Assembly (NCBI GenBank): GCA_023413645.1
Contig: JAEZPN010000013.1
Span: forward strand, 1-19,231
DNA: 19,231 nucleotides
Source: Bacteroidota bacterium
Lineage (GTDB): Bacteria > Bacteroidota > Bacteroidia > Bacteroidales > Rikenellaceae
Direction of reading: 5' to 3'
Part shown: in pieces, positions 7,673 to 15,755 of the stretch
Layout of the letters: each line of letters starts with the position of its first letter
Numbering within the stretch: position 1 is the first letter of the stretch
Program-made: the position numbers and the translations under genes
The notes under the pieces: generated by a model
Databases searched by the model: none
Told to the model about the DNA's origin: nothing
Seen by the model: the letters and a program-made list of their open reading frames with translations, nothing else

Positions 7673-7801
7673 ACTTTGTTGTCAGAATAGCGTAGATACA
7701 ACGCTCGGCGAAATTCGAGGCGATGGGCTGTACTAAAGCGTACTGCTCATTGCCTCGATATTTCGTTAGCGGCAGTAGATGCGCTGTTATCACAACAAAG
7801 T
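7673..7801 (+). repeat. Structured about 130-bp repeat, copy A
   Basis: The closing stem is ACTTTGTTGT (7673-7682) with ACAACAAAGT (7792-7801). Inside are a hairpin AGCGT/ACGCT, a long central hairpin CGAGGC.../...GCCTCG tipped GTAC-TAAAGC-GTAC, and a third stem using G-U pairs before the conserved TTATC. Spacing and boxes (CAGAA, CAACGCTCGGC, GTTAGCGGC) match the four other copies, but the stem sequences differ. The element ends 14 bp before the MATE -7 box. Confidence 0.8.
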
Positions 7802-7815
7802 AACAACTTTTTTAT

Positions 7816-7823
7816 TATCTTTG
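7816..7823 (+). promoter_or_regulatory. -7 box for the MATE gene
   Basis: TATCTTTG fits the -7 consensus; no clear -33 TTG is present. The ATG starts 9 nt after the box, so the transcript would have almost no leader. Confidence 0.6.
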
Positions 7824-7831
7824 CGGCTCGA

Positions 7832-9211
7832 ATGAGCCTACTCACAAAATACACACCATACTACAAGCGACTGCTAACACTCGCGCTACCCGTTGTCATA
7901 GCACAAGCGGGGCAGCTCACCACGCAGTTTGCCGATTCGGCAATGGTGGGTCAGTATGGCGGTGAGGACCCCGTGCCCCTGGCGGCGGTGTCGTTGGGTA
8001 GCTCCCTATTCCTACTCATATACCTCGCGGCGATGGGTCTTGCAATGGCTATCACGCCACTCGTAGGCGAGCACTATGCGCGCGGCAACAGGCGCAAGGT
8101 GGGTCACCTCTTCCTTAATGGCATCGTCTACTCAATAGCTATTGGCGTTGTAGCCACGGCTATAGCAGTGGCACTAAGACCATTTATCGGGGTGTTGGGC
8201 AGGTGGATGTCTACCCCCGATATGAACGTGGAGGCAGTTGCGGAGATGGCGCTACCCTACTACGACATGCTCATATGGAGCATCATGCCGCTGATGATAT
8301 TCCTCGCTATCAAGCAGTTCTTGGAGGGTTTGGGCAATACGAAGATTGCGATGTGGATAACACTCCTAAGCAACATCGCCAACGTGGCACTCAACTACAT
8401 ATTTATCTTCGGCAAGTGCGGTTTAGAACCTATGGGCGCAGAGGGTGCCGGTCTCGCCACACTTATTGCACGCACAGGCCAGATGTGCGCCATTATCTCG
8501 GTATTCTTCATATGGAAACGCCTGCGCATATACCGTGCATTCTTTAGCCGTAAGGCTGTAACACTCAAACATATATCGTCACTAATAAAGATAGGCTACC
8601 CTATATCGTTCCAAATGATTTTGGAGTCGGCAGCCTTTATCCTCACATCTATCCTCGCACTCTCGTTTGGCGCAAATTCGGGAGCCGCAATGCAGGCAGC
8701 CTTTAGCATTGCCAACGTGGCGTGGATGATTACCGTGGCGATAGGTTCTGCTGCCACAATCCTCGTGTCGCACATCCACGGCAACCGCCGCATCCACGAG
8801 CTACGCCCCACAGTGGCTGCAACATACCACCTCGGGCTACTATGGGCGACGCTTATGGCGATTATATTTGTCACTTTGCGCCAGCCTATTGCAACGATAT
8901 TTACCGACAACACAGAGGTCTTAGCCCTTACAGCAGAGCTTATGCTTCTCATCGCTATATACCAGTTCTCGGATGCCATTCAGGGCCTATCAATCAGCAT
9001 GATGCGCGGTATGCAGGATGTCAAGATTATCATGCCCATCGTGCTTTGCAGCTACCTCGTTTTGAACATCCCCATAGGCATTCTCTTAGCCTATAACTTC
9101 GATATGCAATGTCGCGGATTGGTCATTGGTCTTATCATTGGACTAAGCTCCGCTGCCCTTATGACAGCCCTTCGCCTCCGCAAAAAGGTGGCGCTCGCTG
9201 AAAAAATGTAG
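7832..9211 (+). CDS. MATE family multidrug/toxin efflux transporter
   Basis: A 459-residue polytopic inner membrane protein with about 12 hydrophobic segments in two halves, typical of MATE (NorM/DinF-like) cation-coupled antiporters. The N-terminus L-A-L-P-V-V-I-A-Q-A-G-Q and the following D-S-A-M-V-G-Q-Y-G are characteristic of the first transmembrane segment and loop. The second half starts near I-G-Y-P-I-S-F-Q-M-I-L-E-S (about 255). R-G-M-Q-D-V-K in the second half matches the E-G-L-G-N-T-K loop of the first. The start at 7832 is kept because hydrophobic segment 1 follows at once and no other Met is suitable. Substrate is unknown. It stands alone between a structured repeat and the glycogen gene. 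Confidence 0.93.
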   Translation: MSLLTKYTPYYKRLLTLALPVVIAQAGQLTTQFADSAMVGQYGGEDPVPLAAVSLGSSLFLLIYLAAMGLAMAITPLVGEHYARGNRRKVGHLFLNGIVYSIAIGVVATAIAVALRPFIGVLGRWMSTPDMNVEAVAEMALPYYDMLIWSIMPLMIFLAIKQFLEGLGNTKIAMWITLLSNIANVALNYIFIFGKCGLEPMGAEGAGLATLIARTGQMCAIISVFFIWKRLRIYRAFFSRKAVTLKHISSLIKIGYPISFQMILESAAFILTSILALSFGANSGAAMQAAFSIANVAWMITVAIGSAATILVSHIHGNRRIHELRPTVAATYHLGLLWATLMAIIFVTLRQPIATIFTDNTEVLALTAELMLLIAIYQFSDAIQGLSISMMRGMQDVKIIMPIVLCSYLVLNIPIGILLAYNFDMQCRGLVIGLIIGLSSAALMTALRLRKKVALAEKM

Positions 9212-9276
9212 CATTTGGGCTATAAAATCATACCATTCAGCACCCAAAAATGCCCGTTCGGGAGGTTATTGCTATT

Positions 9277-9300
9277 ATTTATTAAAAAAACTTAATAAAT
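9277..9300. repeat. AT-rich inverted repeat before the glycogen gene promoter
   Basis: ATTTATTAA (9277-9285) and TTAATAAAT (9292-9300) are a perfect 9-bp inverted repeat with a 6-nt gap, 26 bp upstream of the -7 box at 9326. It could be a repressor or activator operator, or simply AT-rich promoter DNA. It may also help end MATE transcription, as no other terminator is visible. Confidence 0.4.
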
Positions 9301-9325
9301 ATTTCCCTACTTTAGATAATTTTGC

Positions 9326-9333
9326 TATCTTTG
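9326..9333 (+). promoter_or_regulatory. -7 box for the glycogen synthase-phosphorylase gene
   Basis: TATCTTTG matches the consensus. A -33 box is not evident at the usual distance. Transcription would begin near 9340, giving a leader of about 127 nt. Confidence 0.6.
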
Positions 9334-9358
9334 CAATTTGATTAACCATACCCTTTTG

Positions 9359-9408
9359 CGGCGGTAACTTTTGGATATCAAGAGGTTTCAACGCCGAGAG
9401 GCACTCGG
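9359..9408 (+). promoter_or_regulatory. Structured leader with two exclusive folds
   Basis: In the 127-nt leader, CGGCG (9359-9363) can pair with CGCCG (9392-9396), enclosing the hairpin CTTTTG/CAAGAG (9368-9384). CCGAG (9394-9398) can instead pair with CTCGG (9404-9408). The two share bases 9394-9396, so they exclude each other, as in a switch. I recognise no known riboswitch class. Confidence 0.35.
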
Positions 9409-9466
9409 GAAATGAGAGAGTTTGCAAGGGTGATAGTTAGAAAAATTATTTTAATAAAAAACTAAT

Positions 9467-12400
9467 ATGAGTAATGTAAATTTGACTCCTGACTACTTGT
9501 TCGAGGTTAGTTGGGAGGTGTGCAACAAGGTGGGCGGTATTCACACCGTTATCGCCTCGAAGGCACCAACAGTGAAGCGCGAGCTCGGTGATAAGTATAT
9601 CACCATCGGCCCCGACTTCTCGTCAGACTACGTTAGCCCAGAGTTCGAGGAGGACACAACGCTCATGGCAGCATGGCGTGAGTCACTCTACAACAAGGGT
9701 GTACGCGTTCGCATCGGTCGTTGGGCAATCGAGAGCAGACCCATCGCAATCCTTATCGACTTTAAGTCATTCATCCGCGAGAAGGACAACATCCTCAAGC
9801 AGCTCTGGGAGGCCTACAACGTAGACTCACTCTCAGGTCAGTGGGACTATGTAGAGCCCGTATTGTTCGGCCACGCAGCAGGTGTTGTTATCGCATCGTT
9901 CGCAGAGACTATGTGCCAGCCATCGAACAAGATCGTGGCACACTTCCACGAGTGGATGGCTGCAGCAGGTTCACTCTACTTGCACGACAACGCGCCCTAT
10001 GTTGCAACCGTTTTCTCTACACACGCAACAGTTATGGGTCGCTGCATCGCAGGTAACCGCTTGCCCCTCTACAACGATCTTCACAAGTTCAACGCTGATG
10101 AGCTCGCACGCCAGTTCAACGTAATGGCAAAGCACTCTTTGGAGAAGGCTGGTGCTACATATGCTGATGCCTTCCTCACAGTTAGCGACATCACTGCTAA
10201 CGAGTGCCGCTACTTGCTCGGCCGCGAGGTTACTCGCATCACTCCTAACGGCTTCGAGAACGGCTTCGTACCCGCTGAGGCAAAGCTCGCAGAGGTACGC
10301 GCAGCATCACGCCGCAAGCTCATCGACGTAGCACGCGCTACATGGGGCTACGACTTCGCTGAGGATACACTCATCGTAGCTTCAAGCGGTCGTTACGAGT
10401 TCCACAACAAGGGTCTCGACGTATTCCTCGAGTCACTCAAGCAGCTCGCAACAAGCAACATCAACCGTGATGTATTGGCTGTTATCGCTGTTCCCGCAGC
10501 TACTACAGGTGCTCGCGAGGACCTCGTACAGCACCTTGCAGACAGCAACAACGCTATCGACCCCGCACAGAAGCATTACCTCACACACCATCTCGAGGCA
10601 GAGGCATGGGATCAGGTATCTCAGTCTATCGAGGGTAGCATCCTCTCTACAACTGCTTCACGCGTGAAGGTTCTCTTCGTGCCTACATACCTCAACGGCA
10701 ACGACGGCATCTTCAACATGCCCTACTACGACATGTTGGCAGGTGTTGACCTCACAATCTTCGCATCATACTACGAGCCATGGGGCTACACTCCTCTCGA
10801 GTCTGTAGCTTACGGCGTTCCTACTGTTACAACTACTCTTGCAGGCTTCGGTATGTGGGTAGCAAAGCAGGCTGAGCACAAGGGCGTAGACATCGTACGT
10901 CGTGACGACTACAACACTCGCGAGGTAGTACTTCAGATCACTGACATCCTCAAGCACTATATGGATATGAATGCTGAGGAGTATGCTGAGGCACGCAAGG
11001 GCGCTATGGAGATCTCGAACACAGCACTCTGGAAGCGCTTGTTCAAGGAGTATAAGCAGGCTTACGAGGAGGCTATCGACAACTCTGTATCACGCACTAA
11101 CCGTGTTCTTATCGACGGTGGCGACCGCTCTGAGCAGATCAACTTCGTACGCCAGCAGCTCACATCAAACCGTCCCTCATGGCACCGTCTCATGGTCGAG
11201 AAGGGTATCCCTGCACGTCTTAAGGCCCTCGAGGAGCTCTCACGCAACCTCTGGTGGTGCTGGACAGTTTCTGCACGCGACTTGTTCGAGAGCGTAGATC
11301 CCGAGCTCTGGGTAAAGGTTGACCGCAACCCTATCGTTTTGTTGGATAAGCTCACAACAACACGTTGCGAGGAGCTCTGCAACGACAAGGAGTTCCTTGC
11401 ACGCATGGATGCAGTATATAAGGAGTTCACCGAGTACATGGCCGAGAAGCCAGCACCTGAGCACGCAAAGGTTGCTTACTTCTCTATGGAGTACGGTTTG
11501 CACTCAACACTTAAGATCTACTCTGGTGGTCTCGGTATCTTGGCAGGTGACTACCTCAAGGAGGCTTCAGACCGCAACGTAGGCATGGTAGCAGTGGGTC
11601 TCTTGTACCGCTACGGATACTTCACACAGCGTCTCTCGGCACAGGGTGCTCAGGAGGCTACATACGAGGCACAGAACTTCTTCAAGCTTCCTATCTCTCC
11701 CGTACGCGATGAGGATGGCAACTGGATCACTACACAGGTAGCGTTCCCTGGCCGCACACTCTCTGCACGCGTTTGGAAGTGCCAGGTAGGTCGTACAGAC
11801 CTCTACCTCTTGGATGCTGACTACGAGGCAAACCTCGAGGAGGACCGTCAGGTAACATACCACCTCTACGGTGGCGACTGGGAGAACCGCTTGAAGCAGG
11901 AGATCTTGCTCGGTGTCGGTGGTATCCGCGCCCTCGTAAAGATGGGCATCAAGCAGCAGGTTTACCACTGCAACGAGGGTCACGCAGCCTTCATCAACAT
12001 TGAGCGTATCCGCAACCTCATCGCTAAGAAGCGTCTCTCGTTCTCTGAGGCTATGGAGGTAGTACGTTCATCATCGTTGTTTACTACACATACACCCGTG
12101 CCCGCAGGTCACGATGCATTCCCCGAGTCGATGATTCGTCAGTATATGTCACACTACCCCGACGTACTCGGCATCACATGGGATCAGTTCATCAACCTCG
12201 GTAAGACCAACCCCAACGACCCCAACGAGAAGTTCTCAATGTCAGTTTTGGCATGTAACCTCTCACAGGAGGTTAACGGTGTGTCATGGTTGCACGGCGA
12301 GGTATCTAAGGAGATCCTCGGCAACATGTGGCCCGGTTACTTCAAGAACGAGCTCCACATCGGTTATGTAACTAATGGTGTTCACTTCCCAACATGGGTA

Positions 12401-13711
12401 GCATCGAACCTCCGCCGTCTCTACGCTAAGTACTTCGGCCATGCGTTCGAGGGTCACACATACAACATCCCCGAGTGGCAGAACGTACACAAGATCGACG
12501 ATACAGAGCTCTGGAACGAGCGTATGGTCCTCAAGGAGCGTCTTATCAAGACCATCCGCAAGCGCTATAGCGATCCTACACAGGTACGCTTGCAGTCACC
12601 TCGCCAGATGGTACAGGTTACTGAGAGCATCAAGCCCGATGTACTTACTATCGGTTTTGCACGTCGCTTCGCTACATACAAGCGTGCTTACTTGCTCTTC
12701 ACCAACCTCGAGCGTCTCTCAGCGTTGGTAAACAACAAGGAGCGCCCCGTACAGTTCATCTTCGCAGGTAAGGCTCACCCCAACGATAAGCCCGGTCAGG
12801 ATCTTATCAAGCGTATCGTGGAGGTATCTGCAATGCCCGAGTTCGTAGGTAAGATTGTCTTCTTGCAGAACTACGACATGGAGCTTGCACGCCGCATGGT
12901 ACAGGGTGTTGACGTATGGCTCAACACACCTACACGTCCTTTGGAGGCGTCAGGTACATCAGGCGAGAAGTGCGTTATGAACGGTGTTATGCAGTTCTCA
13001 GTTCTCGACGGCTGGTGGGTTGAGGGCTACAAGGAGGGTGCTGGTTGGATGCTTCCTATGGAGCGTTCATTCGCTGATCAGCGCTTCCAGGATGAGCTCG
13101 ATGCAGAGATGATCTACAACACTATCGAGGAGCAGATCGTACCTTTGTACTACGACCGCGACGAGGATGGCGTACCTCACAAGTGGGTTCACGCTGTTAA
13201 GAAGTGCGTTGCAGACATCGCATCTAACTTCACAATGAACCGTCAGCTTATCGACTACGAGGAGCGTTTCTACAACAAGCTCGCCCAGCGTAAGGGCCTC
13301 ATCGTTGACAACAACTACTTGATGGCTCGCCAGATCGCTGCTTGGAAGCGTAAGGTATCTGCAGCATGGGATAACATCGCTATCCTTGATGTTAAGCGTG
13401 CCGAGATCGAGTCTGAGGCAATGTACGTAGGTAAGAAGTACCGCTTCGAGCTTACTATCGACCTCGCAGGCTTGAACAAGGAGGATATCGGCGCAGAGCT
13501 CGTTGTGGCAACTCAGATCGAGGCAGGCCAGGCAGCTAATGTCGTTGAGACACGCCGCTTGGAGGTTGTAGCCGAGGAGGGTAACACTGTTACCTTGGCT
13601 TTGGACTACGCTCCCGAGCAGACAGGTATGTTCGACGTGGCATTGCGTATCTTCCCATCTAACGACAAGCTCGAGCACCGTATGGACTTCGCGCTCGTTA
13701 AGTGGGCATAA
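9467..13711 (+). CDS. Fused glycogen synthase (GT3-type) and alpha-glucan phosphorylase (GT35)
   Basis: One 1,414-residue chain. Residues 1-about 550 are a GT3 (eukaryote-like) glycogen synthase: F-E-V-S-W-E-V-C-N-K-V-G-G-I near the start, A-H-F-H-E-W, F-S-T-H-A-T, T-P-N-G and the E437-x7-E445 motif (E-P-W-G-Y-T-P-L-E). It would extend alpha-1,4-glucan from a nucleotide-glucose. Residues about 570-680 are the DUF3417-type lead-in (N-L-W-W-C-W) of short alpha-glucan phosphorylases. The GT35 domain follows to about 1290 with S-G-G-L-G-I-L-A-G-D, E-G-H-A-A-F, H-T-P-V-P-A-G-H and the PLP lysine K1168 in E-A-S-G-T-S-G-E-K. It releases glucose-1-phosphate from glucan. A beta-rich C-terminal part (about 1305-1414) remains. 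Such fusions are known in Bacteroidetes. Both active sites look intact. Cytoplasmic, monocistronic. Confidence 0.95.
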   Translation: MSNVNLTPDYLFEVSWEVCNKVGGIHTVIASKAPTVKRELGDKYITIGPDFSSDYVSPEFEEDTTLMAAWRESLYNKGVRVRIGRWAIESRPIAILIDFKSFIREKDNILKQLWEAYNVDSLSGQWDYVEPVLFGHAAGVVIASFAETMCQPSNKIVAHFHEWMAAAGSLYLHDNAPYVATVFSTHATVMGRCIAGNRLPLYNDLHKFNADELARQFNVMAKHSLEKAGATYADAFLTVSDITANECRYLLGREVTRITPNGFENGFVPAEAKLAEVRAASRRKLIDVARATWGYDFAEDTLIVASSGRYEFHNKGLDVFLESLKQLATSNINRDVLAVIAVPAATTGAREDLVQHLADSNNAIDPAQKHYLTHHLEAEAWDQVSQSIEGSILSTTASRVKVLFVPTYLNGNDGIFNMPYYDMLAGVDLTIFASYYEPWGYTPLESVAYGVPTVTTTLAGFGMWVAKQAEHKGVDIVRRDDYNTREVVLQITDILKHYMDMNAEEYAEARKGAMEISNTALWKRLFKEYKQAYEEAIDNSVSRTNRVLIDGGDRSEQINFVRQQLTSNRPSWHRLMVEKGIPARLKALEELSRNLWWCWTVSARDLFESVDPELWVKVDRNPIVLLDKLTTTRCEELCNDKEFLARMDAVYKEFTEYMAEKPAPEHAKVAYFSMEYGLHSTLKIYSGGLGILAGDYLKEASDRNVGMVAVGLLYRYGYFTQRLSAQGAQEATYEAQNFFKLPISPVRDEDGNWITTQVAFPGRTLSARVWKCQVGRTDLYLLDADYEANLEEDRQVTYHLYGGDWENRLKQEILLGVGGIRALVKMGIKQQVYHCNEGHAAFINIERIRNLIAKKRLSFSEAMEVVRSSSLFTTHTPVPAGHDAFPESMIRQYMSHYPDVLGITWDQFINLGKTNPNDPNEKFSMSVLACNLSQEVNGVSWLHGEVSKEILGNMWPGYFKNELHIGYVTNGVHFPTWVASNLRRLYAKYFGHAFEGHTYNIPEWQNVHKIDDTELWNERMVLKERLIKTIRKRYSDPTQVRLQSPRQMVQVTESIKPDVLTIGFARRFATYKRAYLLFTNLERLSALVNNKERPVQFIFAGKAHPNDKPGQDLIKRIVEVSAMPEFVGKIVFLQNYDMELARRMVQGVDVWLNTPTRPLEASGTSGEKCVMNGVMQFSVLDGWWVEGYKEGAGWMLPMERSFADQRFQDELDAEMIYNTIEEQIVPLYYDRDEDGVPHKWVHAVKKCVADIASNFTMNRQLIDYEERFYNKLAQRKGLIVDNNYLMARQIAAWKRKVSAAWDNIAILDVKRAEIESEAMYVGKKYRFELTIDLAGLNKEDIGAELVVATQIEAGQAANVVETRRLEVVAEEGNTVTLALDYAPEQTGMFDVALRIFPSNDKLEHRMDFALVKWA

Positions 13712-13744
13712 TCCTAACGACACATTAGGACACCTTTATATATA

Positions 13745-13783
13745 GAGAGTGCCGTTGATATTGCATCAACGGCACTCTCACTT
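13745..13783. terminator. Shared bidirectional terminator hairpin
   Basis: GAGAGTGCCGTTGAT (13745-13759) pairs perfectly with ATCAACGGCACTCTC (13765-13779) across a 5-nt loop. It lies between the convergent glycogen and cardiolipin synthase-like genes, with short T/A-rich flanks on both sides. A smaller inverted repeat TCCTAA/TTAGGA (13712-13730) directly follows the glycogen gene. Confidence 0.8.
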
Positions 13784-14836
13784 TTATAGCAACCCCTCTA
13801 TAGGGCGACATAGAAAGGCGGGAATATGCGAACGTGTATCACGCGATGTTGGCTCTGTCGAAAGGTCTAACATATCCCTTATAAAGCGCTCGGCACTCTC
13901 TACGACGGCTCTATTCTGTGTCGCAACCATAATCTCTCGGTTGTGGCAGAGGCTGCGAGCATCGAGGTTAGCACTACCCACCACTACCCTCTTACCATCC
14001 ACCACGGCGAGTTTAGCATGGAGAAACGCTCTACGACATATCCGAACATCTATGCCACACTCCACCGCCTGGGCAATGTGCCTACGCATAACATGGTCGA
14101 GAAGCCATATGTCGCACCTCTCGGGAACGATAAGCGTCACTTTCACGCCCCGCTCTATGGCACGAGATATAGCCTCCATAACGCTCTGTGGCGGCATGAA
14201 GTAGGGCGTGGTGAAGATTAGCGAACGATGCGCATGGCTTATCGTCCTCGCGAGGAGCTCCGACATCGCCCTACCACCTCTATTCTCCGACCACACAACC
14301 TCCAACCCCGCATTCTGATACGACATAGGCACCTCGCAGTCGATGCCCTCACTAATATAGGCATCGTAGTCGAAGAGACGTGATATGGCACCCACCGCCC
14401 CACCCATAAGGCGCAACTGCACATCGTACCACTTGCCGAGGGCGTTACCCACGGCATACCTATCGGCAATGTTGATACCCCCGATATGGGCAATGCTACC
14501 GTCTATGATAGCCATCTTGCGGTGGTAGCGACGGTGACGCATTAGACTGTGTGACTGCACCTCCACGCCACTATGCTGTAACGCCCGACGTAGCTCACGA
14601 CTGAGGGTGCGCGAACCGTAGCCGTCGACAATAAGACGCACACGCACACCTTGGCGTGCCTTGCGACTTAGTATGTCGGCGAAGAGTCGCCCTGTGCGAT
14701 CGTTAGCAAAGATGTAGTACTCCATGTCTATCGTCTCGCGGGCGTGTTGCAGGTCGGCGATGAGCGAACTGAATATCGTTGAGGGTAAGATAAGTAGCTC
14801 TTCGGCGCAATGGTGATGCTTTGGGTGGTAATACAT
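13784..14836 (-). CDS. cls: Cardiolipin synthase-like phospholipase D family protein
   Basis: A 350-residue protein with two complete HKD motifs: H105-x-K107-x4-D112 and H273-x-K275-x4-D280, the latter followed by G-K-R-V-V-V-G-S-A-N. This is the two-domain layout of bacterial cardiolipin synthases, which join two phosphatidylglycerols. It lacks the two N-terminal transmembrane helices of ClsA and is shorter than most Cls (about 400-480), so it is closer to the ClsB/short type. Another PLD-family activity cannot be excluded. The start at 14836 gives M-Y-Y-H-P; the downstream phosphatidyltransferase-like E-E-L-L-I-L-P is conserved in type. It converges on the glycogen gene and diverges from greA. 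No consensus promoter was found. Confidence 0.85.
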   Translation of the reverse strand: MYYHPKHHHCAEELLILPSTIFSSLIADLQHARETIDMEYYIFANDRTGRLFADILSRKARQGVRVRLIVDGYGSRTLSRELRRALQHSGVEVQSHSLMRHRRYHRKMAIIDGSIAHIGGINIADRYAVGNALGKWYDVQLRLMGGAVGAISRLFDYDAYISEGIDCEVPMSYQNAGLEVVWSENRGGRAMSELLARTISHAHRSLIFTTPYFMPPQSVMEAISRAIERGVKVTLIVPERCDIWLLDHVMRRHIAQAVECGIDVRICRRAFLHAKLAVVDGKRVVVGSANLDARSLCHNREIMVATQNRAVVESAERFIRDMLDLSTEPTSRDTRSHIPAFLCRPIEGLL

Positions 14837-14896
14837 ATAAATAATCGAATTTAGTTGATTGATTTACCCGTTGCGGCATACTTTGTGCCAAAAAAA

Positions 14897-14927
14897 TTTG
14901 TTCTTTCAAAAATTTAAAGTACCTTTG
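14897..14927 (+). promoter_or_regulatory. greA promoter
   Basis: TTTG (14897-14900), a 19-nt spacer and TACCTTTG (14920-14927) are a full consensus match. A leader of about 127 nt precedes the likely greA start at 15061. Confidence 0.85.
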
Positions 14928-14955
14928 TAGTGTATTTAGAGGAGGTATCGTAAAG

Positions 14956-15027
14956 GGTACAATTTTGGAGTTCTGATCTTTAATAGGATCGGGATTCATA
15001 TTTTTTTTTGTACCTGGCGAAAACTCC
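14956..15027 (+). promoter_or_regulatory. greA leader with crossing complementary segments
   Basis: GGTAC (14956-14960) can pair with GTACC (15010-15014), and GGAGTT (14967-14972) with AACTCC (15022-15027). The two pairings cross, so they form a pseudoknot or exclude each other. A run of nine Ts (15001-15009) lies between. A regulated leader is possible; nothing matches a known class. Confidence 0.3.
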
Positions 15028-15060
15028 ATGAAAGAGACAAAATTAAAAAAAGTATATATT

Positions 15061-15537
15061 ATGAGTAATGAGATTATCTACCTCACAGCTGAGGGAATGA
15101 ACAAACTTAAGGAGGAGCTCCACCACATGGTATCGGTTGAGCGCCCCGCTGCAGCTGCCGCTATCGCTGAGGCACGCGACAAGGGTGACCTCTCGGAGAA
15201 TGCCGAGTATGATGCAGCACGCGAGGCTCAGGGCCTCTTGGAGATGCGCATCGCACAGCTCGAGAACACACTCTCTAAGGCACGCATCATCGACGAGACA
15301 AAGATTGACACCTCTAAGGTACAGATTTTGAGCCGCGTTAAGCTCTTGAACCACAACGTAAAGCGCGAGGTTGAGTACACCATCGTTTCAGAGAACGAGG
15401 CCAACTTGCGCGAGGGTAAGCTCGCTATCGGCACCCCTATCGCTAAGGCATTGCTTGGCAAGAAGGTCGGCGAGATTGTCGAGGTTCAGGTTCCCGCAGG
15501 CATGCTTAAGCTCGAGATTTTGAACATCTCGATCTAA
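15061..15537 (+). CDS. greA: Transcription elongation factor GreA
   Basis: A 158-residue Gre factor, the normal family length. It rescues backtracked RNA polymerase by stimulating transcript cleavage through the secondary channel. The N-terminal coiled coil holds the acidic tip A-R-D-K-G-D-L-S-E-N-A-E-Y-D (38-51) with the catalytic Asp/Glu pair, and the C-terminal FKBP-like domain ends V-P-A-G-x-L-K-L-E-I. I chose the ATG at 15061 (M-S-N-E-I-I-Y-L-T) because GreA proteins normally start just before Y-L-T-x-E-G. An in-frame ATG at 15028 would add 11 Lys-rich residues within the AT-rich leader. The gene has its own promoter and terminator and is monocistronic. Confidence 0.96.
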   Translation: MSNEIIYLTAEGMNKLKEELHHMVSVERPAAAAAIAEARDKGDLSENAEYDAAREAQGLLEMRIAQLENTLSKARIIDETKIDTSKVQILSRVKLLNHNVKREVEYTIVSENEANLREGKLAIGTPIAKALLGKKVGEIVEVQVPAGMLKLEILNISI

Positions 15538-15559
15538 GAGCGCGAGACGCTATAGAATG

Positions 15560-15596
15560 AACTACCCCTTCCACTGAGGAAGGGGTAGTTTTTTTT
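15560..15596 (+). terminator. Strong intrinsic terminator of greA
   Basis: AACTACCCCTTCC (15560-15572) pairs perfectly with GGAAGGGGTAGTT (15578-15590) across ACTGA, followed by a T-run to 15596. Confidence 0.95.
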
Positions 15597-15623
15597 GATT
15601 AGACTACATTAGCGGAAAGGCCA

Positions 15624-15754
15624 AATTTCTTGTCAGAAGCTGTGAGATGTGGTGCATCACAAAAGAAACCACCTTGGGATAGTACATAATAGTACAGCCC
15701 AAGGTGGTTTACTTTTAGGGATGTGCCGCAGATTGCGGCTTATCACAAGAAATT
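15624..15754 (+). repeat. Structured about 130-bp repeat, copy B1
   Basis: The closing stem AATTTCTTGT (15624-15633) pairs with ACAAGAAATT (15745-15754). Hairpin 1 has TGTGA/TCACA. Hairpin 2 is a perfect 13-bp stem AAACCACCTTGGG (15666-15678) with CCCAAGGTGGTTT (15698-15710), tipped GTAC-ATAATA-GTAC. Hairpin 3 is GCCGCA-GAT-TGCGGC, then TTATC. It follows the greA terminator and abuts copy B2. Confidence 0.85.
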
Positions 15755-15755
15755 C

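Noticed and set aside
9467..13711. Glycogen fusion as an assembly artefact
   Set aside because: The frame is continuous with a normal linker, and the same domain order is known in Bacteroidetes.
13749..14221. Plus-strand frames opposite the cardiolipin synthase gene
   Set aside because: The minus frame has both HKD motifs; the plus frames have no recognisable features.
15028..15060. Upstream in-frame start for greA
   Set aside because: The extra 11 residues are Lys-rich and atypical for GreA. It is possible but less likely than 15061.
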